From positions 62,001 through 126,000 of the forward strand of contig NC_047492.1 of assembly GCF_002079055.1 (NCBI RefSeq): 64,000 nt of DNA. The letters are read 5' to 3'. Numbering within the stretch: position 1 is the first letter of the stretch; every line of letters starts with the position of its first letter. Source of the stretch: Saccharomyces paradoxus. Its lineage: Eukaryota > Ascomycota > Saccharomycetes > Saccharomycetales > Saccharomycetaceae. Positions 21,417 to 30,500 of the stretch are shown piece after piece. The notes beneath the pieces are model-generated. The model was given only the letters and a program-made list of their open reading frames with translations. It did not search any database and was not told the origin of the DNA. The position numbers and the translations under genes are program-made.

Positions 21417-22396
21417 CTAATTATAGATAATTTTGCCCTGTTTTTCAAAACTTTCAATTAACGGTAGCAGTGGAGTCATTTCCTTTCTGTCAATGATCTT
21501 AAACTCTTTAGCAAAACTAATGAAATGGGAGAAAAATGAATTCCAATGGGCTTCTAATGACAAATGTACAATTTTGTCAAAATGGTGGTGATAAATATGT
21601 GCGAATATTCTGAACATTTGTACCATGATTCTCTGCACATCTCTCGAAAACTGCTGCGGGAATGGAAGCCCATTTTTGGTGGGAAATAAGTTCTTATCGT
21701 TCACTTTGTTATTTATCCATGTGAGGGCTAAATCTATGTACTGACTAGCTGGCAGTGAAACCTGTCTATTATTTGCATCTAGCCATAAATAATCTGTGTG
21801 AGGGCCAGCATTCATTGTTGGATACGCGTCAGGCGTTACGTACTCCGCTACTACTCCATAAAATTGATTCAGATTTGTGAAGAATTCAAAAACGTTCAAC
21901 GCTATCCACTCTCCTAGGTCCACGTATTTGGGCAATTGTACTATTGTTTTAAATGAACCCTTCACTAAAGCAGTTCTAACGAAGGGTTCGCTGAGAAACA
22001 TTATTTGTTGTGATTCTGATTTTTCGCTAGCTTCTAGCTGTTGAGACTGTGGTGTACTAGATGATAATTGTTGTGATTGCGGCGTAGACTTTTGTGCGGG
22101 GAAACTTGTTTGGGAATGCCTCTTAGGTGAATGATGTTTATTCCTTAACGATAGTCTGGAATTGCTACTATGGGGGCTCGAATAAATGGTGTTCATTGCT
22201 GGCGGCTGAGCAACATTAAGTGGCTGATTTTTATTTTTCTTTGAGTTCCTTCCGAATGCTCTATTTTGCGAAGTATACGTGTAGAATCAAATGTGTTTGA
22301 TTCAGTGTGGTTGGTTGGTTAGTAAAATGATAACGTAGGCTTGGAAGAAAATTGAACGTCAACAGCGGGAACATACTTGAAGTTGAAGAACGACAT
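21417..22396 (-). CDS. MOB2: Mob2, activator of the Cbk1 kinase (spliced)
   Basis: Exon 1 is 22377-22396 (20 nt, ATGTCGTTCTTCAACTTCAA) and exon 2 is 21417-22260; together they code for 287 residues, the S. cerevisiae length. The protein starts MSFFNFKAFGR, has a Ser/Gln-rich region (about 30-90) and a Mob1/phocein domain (about 110-280) with the helix-forming segment MVQMFRIFAHIYHHHF. The cysteine pair of the Mob1 zinc site is not kept (EYVTPDAYPTM), as in fungal Mob2. Mob2 binds the NDR kinase Cbk1 in the RAM pathway for polarity and daughter-specific Ace2 activity. The first Met of the uninterrupted frame lies inside exon 2 and is not the start. Confidence 0.95.
22261..22376 (-). other. MOB2: MOB2 spliceosomal intron
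   Basis: A 116-nt intron on the minus strand: donor GTATGT (22376-22371), branch TACTAAC (22324-22318) and acceptor AATAG ending at 22261. Splicing restores the codons Lys-Ala-Phe-Gly across the junction. Spacing from branch to acceptor is about 55 nt. Confidence 0.93.
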
Positions 22397-22653
22397 GGTG
22401 TGCTGATATATGCTTGGTTGGTTTGGGGAATTGGGGCGGTTGCCTTTCTTGGTGTTTCTGATGATCTTCGTGTTTCAAAAGCTGAAATATTTCTTTTTCT
22501 CTTCTATTTTTCACTAATTTTCGTGAAGTGACATTTTTGCAAAAAGAAAATAAAATACGTAAATCAAAAGAGCGACAAAAGACAATGATATTAAGGGTAG
22601 TGATTTATAGGACGAATAGCTTTTTATAAATGAATATACATGTTAGAGTCTAT

Positions 22654-23348
22654 TTAATCCTCGTTCTCTTCTTCTTCGTCAGCATCTTCAGGAGTAACTT
22701 GATAGAAGACCAATTTATATTGGTTCTGCCTTATAGAGATGAATCTGATCCAGTCTCTTAACTGATTCTTCTTCAAATACTTCTTGGTTAGATATTTCAA
22801 GTATTTACCAGAAAATTTGGCAGTGGACACCACAGTGACTAAAGAACCATCTTCAGTAACTTCAATGGCGTTCCCTAGGTTTCCTACGCTACCATCCACC
22901 TTAATATGGTCGATTAAGTACTTGGAGTATGAAGCCGGATCAAAGACCCCGTTTTCAGTTGGAGAGGAAACGTCAACGGTTAAGGTCTTGATAACTTTTT
23001 GCTTTCTAGAAGTCTATTACAGCTTTATGTTAGTATTCAACAACTGGGATTAGGTTATCCTTCTCGCCTTGACGAGGAAAAAATGTCTAGCCTACTGCTA
23101 TTAACAATCACTTCATATAGCTTCAGAAGGCGCATTGCCTCAGCCAAAGCCATAAGGGGGTGAATTTTTAAAATACAGAATAGCTGAATACATAAAAATG
23201 TAATTTCGAAATGGAAACCACTAGGTCGCTGTAAAGGCGGGACTGTTAAATTAACTGCAGGAATAGACAAACTTTTTAAAAGTACAATTTTCTCTCATAT
23301 TTTCCAATTGTAACAGAGGAACGGGAACTAACGTACGTTTGGAGCCAT
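22654..23348 (-). CDS. RPL22B: Ribosomal protein eL22, paralogue B (spliced)
   Basis: Exon 1 is 23337-23348 (12 nt, Met-Ala-Pro-Asn) and exon 2 is 22654-23013. The joined frame codes for 123 residues starting [15 protein letters not shown] and ending in the acidic tail [11 protein letters not shown]. This is the eL22 protein of the large ribosomal subunit. S. cerevisiae has a second copy, RPL22A, on another chromosome. The B copy is known to be held at a low level because Rpl22 protein binds its own intron and blocks splicing. Divergent from MIL1. Confidence 0.96.
23014..23336 (-). other. RPL22B: RPL22B spliceosomal intron, likely autoregulatory
   Basis: A 323-nt intron with the less common donor GTACGT (23336-23331), branch TACTAAC (23035-23029) and acceptor AATAG ending at 23014. 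In S. cerevisiae the same GTACGT donor and an internal structured element mediate inhibition of splicing by Rpl22 itself. The donor is conserved here, which fits the same control; the internal hairpin was not folded. Confidence 0.92.
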
Positions 23349-23912
23349 TGTGCTTGATATTTTTTGTGAAACGATGTAGGGTTTGTTTGCTAAGAGGTGC
23401 TGACGATACCAATTATTGAACGAGAACCGATAGGTAATGATTAATTGAGTACTTTAATATTCCACACTTAAAACAGTTAGGTTGTGTTAACTCTTCTGGT
23501 TTGAAAAATTAATCTGTCAGTCTCGCGCTGTCCTGGAAAAAAACAAAAAAAAGTTCAAGAAATTGAATAAAATGTATGGGTGGTATACATGTAAATATGT
23601 TAGGGTGTTAATATGTAGAAAATAGTCCTGAAAACTTGTCGACCTCAATGATTTAGGAATATGAAAGTAAATGTGGTGCAAATAAACGATCCTATCGTGG
23701 TAATAGCAAAGGGTGTGCAGTACTGATAGAGAATTATACTATACGCGAGTTTGTTTCCAACTTCGGATAACTTTGTATATTCCTTACTGGCTGGCACAGT
23801 TAGTTAGTTTTAGTGGTTCATTAGTGATTGGAAAGCATAGTGGAAGGGTTTCTCGAACAGAACAATAAAGGCAAAGTTGAAAAGAGAAGATTAAAGTTTA
23901 TGGTACTAGAAA
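23349..23912. other. Divergent promoter region RPL22B - MIL1
   Basis: A 564-bp spacer between two divergent genes. The RPL22B side holds a Rap1 site (listed separately) and AT-rich stretches. A GATAAC box at 23767-23772 and T/A tracts are present. I see no further gene. Confidence 0.6.
23571..23583 (-). promoter_or_regulatory. Rap1 site of RPL22B
   Basis: The minus strand reads CACCCATACATT, which fits the Rap1 consensus ACACCCRYACAYM in its core. It lies about 225 bp before the RPL22B start, the usual distance in yeast ribosomal protein gene promoters. T-rich tracts lie downstream of it towards the gene. Confidence 0.75.
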
Positions 23913-26900
23913 ATGTCTGATTCAGAAGAAGATCTCGGTATACAGCTGAAAGGCTTGAAGATAGCAAGGCATTTAAAGGATTCAGGGGAGCATACTACTG
24001 AGGATTCGGAATCAAGCCCTGGATATGATTGCGGGTCGAGTAATCAAGATGATTTAACTGTTATGCATTCACATGTTGAAGAGGAGTTTTCTAAACAGAG
24101 GGGAGAAGAAGAAAAACAAATCGAGGATGCATCGCGTGAGGAAGAAGTAGAAAAGGAGGGTACAAGTTTTCCCTCATCGCAATCAGAGGGCAATGCTGAT
24201 GAAGCAGATAGCGGTATTAATCGGACTGAAAAGCCTGGTTTGCAGAACCCTTTTAAAACTATGCACGATTCGAATTCTTTTTCAGGTACAAAGTCGAGCA
24301 GTGGTTCTGACTCCGACTCTGATTCAGATGATGGAGGCTGGCAAGAGATGCCCGCCATATCATCGTTCAATATATATAACCATAGAGGCGAATTAGAATT
24401 GACTTCTAAGGTCAGAAACCTGGAGCCACCGTCTGAGACGTCTCCCACAGCTCCTTCCGGAAAGAACCGCAAAAGTGTGAATGATTCTAGATTTGATTAT
24501 ACAAAAATGGCTGCCGAGCAGCAAGCCCAACGATCTTATCGAACAAATAAAAAGACGGATTTCCTTTTTGACCATAAAGTTTTGAAAAAGAAAATCAATA
24601 ATTCGCAAACCTCCATAAATTTGACCTCTTCCCCCTCGACTACATCCTTAAACAACGAAAACAATAATGATGAAGAGGAGGATTCTTACGACGAATATGA
24701 GGATGACGTGGAACCGGTTAACGATTTGAATCGGGACTCACAGTTAAATATAACGAAAAATCTATTATCTGATATGGAGAAGTTTGCGTACGTAGGTGCA
24801 ATAAACATTTTGGCAAACCAAATGTGTACAAATTTGGCTACGCTGTGTCTTTGTATAGACATCAAATCTCACAAAAAATTGGCACATCGATTACAGTTTA
24901 CGCAAAAGGACATGGCTGCTTGGAAAACTGTGGTATTATCAAGGCTGTATGATCATTTAGGGATATCCCAAGAAGAAATCGTTATGATTGAGAAACTTTC
25001 TCTGCACAAGATCCAACTGGAAGATTTGTGTAAGTGTTTGAAAACCACTCAGAGCATTGATAATCCATGGGAGAATGATACGAGCAATGAAAAAGGTGAT
25101 ATAGAGGAAACGACAAAAGGAAAGAGGCCAAATGAACAAAATGACGCGGAGCAGCCTATTGCACCGGACCCAGAACAACAATCCGGAACGGCTGGGACAC
25201 CAAAGGCTAAAGAATCTTCATTGTCTTCAGAGGTTTCAGCAAAGGTTCTCGATCCGGAAAATGTCAAAAGTCAAGATAAATTAAATGTAGACGTAGCATG
25301 GACCATTATATGTGATCTTTTCCTGATATGCTTGCAATCTTCCACCTATGATTCAAGGTCAAGGACTTTGTTGATCAATTTTGCCAAAGTTTTGAACATG
25401 ACGAATCTGGAGATTTGTGAATTTGAAAGACGAGTAACAGATTCTTTGGATATGGAACAATCTACAGAGGACCAAGTATGGGATGAACAAGACCACATGA
25501 AAAATAGACGGAGAAGCAAGAGAAGAAAGAAAATGGCATATGTAGCACTGGCTATGGTAGGTGGTTCTCTGGTCCTTGGATTAAGTGGTGGTTTACTAGC
25601 ACCCGTCATTGGCGGGGGGATTGCTGCTGGCTTGTCAACAATAGGTATTACTGGTGCTACAAGTTTTTTAACCGGGGTGGGTGGTACTACTGTGGTTGCG
25701 GTTTCAAGTACTGCTATTGGTGCTAACATCGGTGCTAGAGGTATGTCGAAAAGGATGGGAAGCGTGAGAACTTTTGAGTTCCGACCACTGCATAATAATA
25801 GGAGGGTTAATCTAATCCTGACAGTGTCAGGTTGGATGGTTGGTAACGAAGATGATATTAGATTGCCATTTTCTACAGTGGATCCTGTTGAAGGTGATCT
25901 ATACTCGTTGTATTGGGAACCGGAAATGCTAAAGTCCATTGGTCAAACGGTCAGTATTGTGGCTACCGAAATTTTTACTACCTCACTCCAGCAAATTTTG
26001 GGTGCCACTGTCTTAACCGCATTGATCAGTTCTATTCAATGGCCAATGGCCTTATCGAAGTTGGGTTATATTTTAGATAATCCGTGGAATGTTTCCTTGG
26101 ACAGAGCTTGGTCGGCAGGAAAAATACTTGCTGATACCCTCATTGCAAGAAATTTAGGTGCTCGCCCAATTACATTGGTTGGCTTTTCGATAGGTGCGAG
26201 AGTTATTTTTTCTTGTTTAATTGAACTGTGCAAGAAAAAGGCTTTAGGTTTGATTGAAAACGTTTACCTTTTTGGTACGCCAGCTGTCATGAAAAAGGAA
26301 CAACTAGTCATGGCAAGATCCGTAGTTAGTGGGAGGTTTGTAAATGGTTACTCGGATAAGGATTGGTTTTTGGCATATTTATTTAGAGCTGCTGCTGGTG
26401 GATTTAGTGCTGTTATGGGTATATCTACGATAGAAGAAGTTGAAGGTATCGAAAATATTAATTGCACTGAATTTGTTGATGGTCATCTAAATTATCGTAA
26501 AAGCATGCCTAAATTATTGAAAAGAATTGGTATAGCTGTTTTGAGTGAGGAGTTTGTTGAGATAGAAGAGATGATGAACCCAGAAGAAGTGAAAAGGAAA
26601 AGGAAATTAATAAATGATGTCGATGCAGCGCAAAAAAAACTGAATGAAAGAAAAAAGCATAACAGTTGGGTGCCGAAGTGGTTGAAACCGAAGAAATCCA
26701 AATGGAAGGTCATGGTCGAAGAAGCTGTTGAAGAAGGAAGAGATATGCAAGACTCACCAGAGAATGGCGTCAATAACAATGAAAACGAAAATCCAAATGA
26801 ACATGAGGGAACAGCGAAGCCAAAACATAGAGATGCTGCCCTTGTAGATCACGGGGCATTAATGCATGAACTACAACTCATTAAACAAGCGATGCACGAA

Positions 26901-27134
26901 GACGAATTAAGGAATAAAGCGTGCCTTGCTGAAGAAGAGAAGGAAGTGGAAAAATCGAACGACTCCTTAGAGGGTCCATCTTTCAAACCTCCTTCAACAC
27001 CTAAAATGAAACCACCACAAAGCCCTAATAATTTCCAATTATTAAGCGCTGGGAGAACTATTCTCCCGGAGGATGATGACATGGATTCTCGAGGGAGAAG
27101 GAAAATGGAATTCTCCTTCCCAGATGATATCTAA
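23913..27134 (+). CDS. MIL1: Mil1, predicted alpha/beta hydrolase, adaptin-interacting
   Basis: A 1073-residue protein of the DUF726 / TMCO4 family. The N-terminal 250 residues are acidic and Ser-rich. Around residues 540-610 there are Gly-rich hydrophobic segments (ALAMVGGSLVLGLSGGLLAPVIGGG and following), likely membrane-embedded. The hydrolase domain follows with nucleophile elbow GFSIGAR (Ser759) and a likely catalytic region VDGHLNYRKSMP near residue 860. The C-terminal region is charged. In S. cerevisiae YFL034W interacts with the AP-1 subunit Apm2; its enzyme substrate is not known. Same length as in S. cerevisiae. Confidence 0.94.
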   Translation: MSDSEEDLGIQLKGLKIARHLKDSGEHTTEDSESSPGYDCGSSNQDDLTVMHSHVEEEFSKQRGEEEKQIEDASREEEVEKEGTSFPSSQSEGNADEADSGINRTEKPGLQNPFKTMHDSNSFSGTKSSSGSDSDSDSDDGGWQEMPAISSFNIYNHRGELELTSKVRNLEPPSETSPTAPSGKNRKSVNDSRFDYTKMAAEQQAQRSYRTNKKTDFLFDHKVLKKKINNSQTSINLTSSPSTTSLNNENNNDEEEDSYDEYEDDVEPVNDLNRDSQLNITKNLLSDMEKFAYVGAINILANQMCTNLATLCLCIDIKSHKKLAHRLQFTQKDMAAWKTVVLSRLYDHLGISQEEIVMIEKLSLHKIQLEDLCKCLKTTQSIDNPWENDTSNEKGDIEETTKGKRPNEQNDAEQPIAPDPEQQSGTAGTPKAKESSLSSEVSAKVLDPENVKSQDKLNVDVAWTIICDLFLICLQSSTYDSRSRTLLINFAKVLNMTNLEICEFERRVTDSLDMEQSTEDQVWDEQDHMKNRRRSKRRKKMAYVALAMVGGSLVLGLSGGLLAPVIGGGIAAGLSTIGITGATSFLTGVGGTTVVAVSSTAIGANIGARGMSKRMGSVRTFEFRPLHNNRRVNLILTVSGWMVGNEDDIRLPFSTVDPVEGDLYSLYWEPEMLKSIGQTVSIVATEIFTTSLQQILGATVLTALISSIQWPMALSKLGYILDNPWNVSLDRAWSAGKILADTLIARNLGARPITLVGFSIGARVIFSCLIELCKKKALGLIENVYLFGTPAVMKKEQLVMARSVVSGRFVNGYSDKDWFLAYLFRAAAGGFSAVMGISTIEEVEGIENINCTEFVDGHLNYRKSMPKLLKRIGIAVLSEEFVEIEEMMNPEEVKRKRKLINDVDAAQKKLNERKKHNSWVPKWLKPKKSKWKVMVEEAVEEGRDMQDSPENGVNNNENENPNEHEGTAKPKHRDAALVDHGALMHELQLIKQAMHEDELRNKACLAEEEKEVEKSNDSLEGPSFKPPSTPKMKPPQSPNNFQLLSAGRTILPEDDDMDSRGRRKMEFSFPDDI

Positions 27135-27527
27135 ATGTCTTTTATTCTATTAAAATGATTTATTGTATACGCATACATAGGTTAAAGGAGACGCTCCCAA
27201 AAAAATGTAACAATACTATATATAGAGATAACATACCTGTTTAATTCTGCTTTCGATATTTCAGTTTTGATACAAAATATAAAATTAGAACTTTAGGGAA
27301 TTTAATATGACCTCGAAAATGAAACTAAATCATAAATCAACTCTAACAAGTGAGAACATATATATATATATATATATATTACTTTGATTGAAGGAGAAAA
27401 TAACATCATAGAAAAACTGCCGTGTGAAATAAAGGGGCAAAAAATCCATGTTTACTCTGACATTTTCTCTCAAACGAAGTTTTTCTTCTCAGTCGTCTTT
27501 GTTTAATTATCTTTTTCTTGAGCTTTA
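27135..27527. other. Convergent intergenic region MIL1 - RIM15, possible origin
   Basis: A 393-bp AT-rich spacer between convergent genes. As I recall, replication origin ARS603 lies at this place in S. cerevisiae. The best ARS consensus match here is the minus-strand TGTTACATTTT (27212-27202), 10 of 11 positions of WTTTAYRTTTW; a second 9 of 11 match (ATCCATGTTTA) lies near 27445. A TA dinucleotide run occupies 27358-27379. An origin is therefore plausible but not shown. Confidence 0.35.
27358..27379. repeat. (TA)n microsatellite
   Basis: Eleven uninterrupted AT dinucleotides in the MIL1-RIM15 spacer. Simple repeat, expected to vary in length between strains. Confidence 0.85.
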
Positions 27528-30500
27528 TCAGTGCGTTTCATCAGAATCGCTCAGTATAGTATGCTCCTCATCTTCTTGAGACTTTTTCAGTGCGTACTTA
27601 GCCACCAATTTCTTTAGTTCATCGAGGTTTACCGGTTTTTCAAGGACATCATCAAAAACTCTACTGGTTGTTGCCTCTTGAAAATAATTAGTAATGGCCA
27701 CAATCGGTGTTGTTGAATTAGCACCATTTGTTTGCTTAAGCAGTTGAACAATATCAATAGCACCAAGTTTTGGTAGCTTCAAAGCCGTCATAATTAAGTC
27801 GAAGCTTACACCACTAGTAGCTCTGCTAACTAATTCATCACCGGCGCCAACACTGACGACAGTACAGCCCAAGTTTTCTAAATCTTTAGTAACCCGATAT
27901 CTATGAATTGGGATAGGCTCACAAACAAGAACATCCATATGATATCCAATCTCAGAAGTACTGGAGCTTTTGCGGCCACTGCGTCTCCTGTTTCTTAAAG
28001 AGTTAACTCTTGATATAGCCTGTAATCGGTCATTTTCCTCTGCCGAGAGATCACTAGAGTTAGTCCGTTGCGAAAAACTCTTTGATAGAACCCTCTGCCT
28101 TGAAAAGTATGAGCTCGCTGTGGTAGTGTTAGCAGGTGATAGTGGCGACTTAAATTTAGTCATCGTAGGTGAATCGGAACTATTTGTTGTCGTTTGTTGG
28201 TTATCCCCAATTATACTTCCCTTCCTCGACAATGTGGACGAATCGATACTAATACTCCGTTCAGGAGAATATGATCTTGTGGAGAATGAATCTGACCTCA
28301 AAAATGTTTTGGGAAAGGTGCCAAATGTTGAAGGAGACCCAGATATAGTAGGCTTGTGTATTTTCAACTTGCCACCAGATGTAGTGTTTGAAGCGTTACT
28401 CCCTGGGGTTGACACTGATGCATCCGAAGATGATCCCATCAAAGACGCAGAAGAAGTTCTTCTATGTACTCCAGGTTGTTCAGAAAAATGTTCACTTTTC
28501 AGTCTATTTATAGCGTCTTTATTAGCTTTGTCAAGGGCGGATAAATTCCTGAAGTTGAAAGATCCAAATTCTGTTTGTGAATCATTCAATTTGCTTGATC
28601 TGCGATCCCTCATATGCGGAGGTATAGCCAGTGATAAATTCTTTAGATTGGGTGAGTTTTTAGCGCTTGTTGTGGTTGCTCCTGTCCCGTTTGGTGTAAT
28701 ATATCCTGGTTCTTGAGGCACAGATTCCAACACAGAAGCAATACTCAATTTATTAACTGGAGTATGTGCACCAAAATCATGTACGCTGCTGTTGGAATTA
28801 TTGGAGCTCCTATTAGTGGTATTGCTCATTGATAGTTTACGGGATAAAATATTTTTATGATTTGATGGTGGAGAGAGATTAGCAGCAGAGGATAGGTCAG
28901 AAACATCTGTGTTAATGCCATGCTTACCGAACAAAATATTAGCATTATCGTTTTCGATATCGTCTCCGAAATCTTGAAGTTCTGCACCCCTGAGGTCAAA
29001 ATAATCTGTATCTTCTGGGTTGTCTATTGTAGGAACAAAAGAAGCTTCTTCATCGTAAACATGATCCCAATCGACATTTTTGAAATAAGGGTGATCTTTG
29101 ATTTCCTGAATTCCGTTCACACCTAGTCTTTTCGCAGGATCCACAACTAATAATTTTTCTATCAAATCTTTTGCCTCTGGTGTCAAGAATTCTCGCTCTT
29201 CTTCTTCATTTTTAAACTCTGGCCATTGAATAACTCCTGATAGAATTTTCTTAAATACAGCGTCAGGTGTTTCTGCATGGAATGGAGGATACCCTAAAAG
29301 TAATTCAAAAAATATGCAACCAACTGACCACCAGTCGCATTGCTTGTTATCTTCGCCCTTTCCCTCAATAGTCTCAGGAGCCAGATAATCGGGAGTCCCA
29401 AAAAATTTCTTATTTTGCTTGCTATCATCAGGATAAAACAATGCTAAATCTGAAGGTGCTGGTGAAAGAGAAGTATTATTGTTTGAGTTGGTATTTGCGT
29501 TAGTAACTGCAATAGCATCTGAAGATAATAGGTCGTTAGAAAATGATTTATTCTCAGTGAGTGATTTCCTTCTCATGACATTATTGGTGTTCAAATTTTG
29601 AGGATTTGCTAAAGGAGGCGTACTAGAACGGGAAATATCAAGTAGGGAAAACGACAACTGGGATTCACTTCTTCTTAGGGATGCTGGGAGATCAATGTTT
29701 GAACTTCCATGTGATCTATCTTTACTACGGTAATATGAAGGGTAAACAACAGTGTTTGTACTGGGTGTTGGTGTCATTGAATGGGAATTTGAAGCACTTG
29801 AGTGTTCTGAGTGCTCGTATTGTTGACCCAATGACGACTTCTTGCTTCTATTGTATGGCTTATGATCTGACATGAAGCTATCTGGGGTCGATAATTGAGA
29901 ATGATTACTATTGTTGGTATTCATAGTAAAATTGTTTGCTGGGTTATCGATGGGTAAGGTGGAACTGATACTTAGTGACGACTTGTGTGGGACAAACTTG
30001 TGACGGCGAATCAAACCAGCTCTTGATAAACCGAAATCTGTTAATTTTACATGACCTGCATTATCAATTAGTAGATTTTCAGGCTTTAAATCATGATGTA
30101 TGATCCCATTTTGATGCATGTCATCCACACCGACAACAATTTCGGTTAGGTATTGCTTGGCCCACTGATCGGGCAGGTACCCCATCATCTTGATTAAAGT
30201 GGCCAAATCTCCACCAGGTAAATATTCCATTACTAAGAACAGATTATCTTTATTTTGGAAACTAGCAAATAGTCTTGCAACGTAAGGCTTATCACTTTGA
30301 ACCATCATAATGGCTCTTTCGGATTTGACATTTGTTACTTGATTTTTGGCAATCATATCCGATTTCCTTAAAACCTTTATAGCAAAATAATCTCCTGTGA
30401 GTTTTTTACGTGCTAGATAAACACTACCATAGGCGCCTTTACTGATTGGTTTCAAGATATCGTAATCCTTAATGCTAGGTGTTGGTGATTTGATGGTTTG

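Noticed and set aside
25346-25939. 197-codon frame opposite MIL1
   Set aside because: Antisense shadow of the Gly-rich membrane part of MIL1.
27970-28716. 248-codon frame on the strand opposite RIM15
   Set aside because: Lies wholly within the RIM15 coding region in antisense; Ser/Asn-rich coding DNA often leaves the other strand open.
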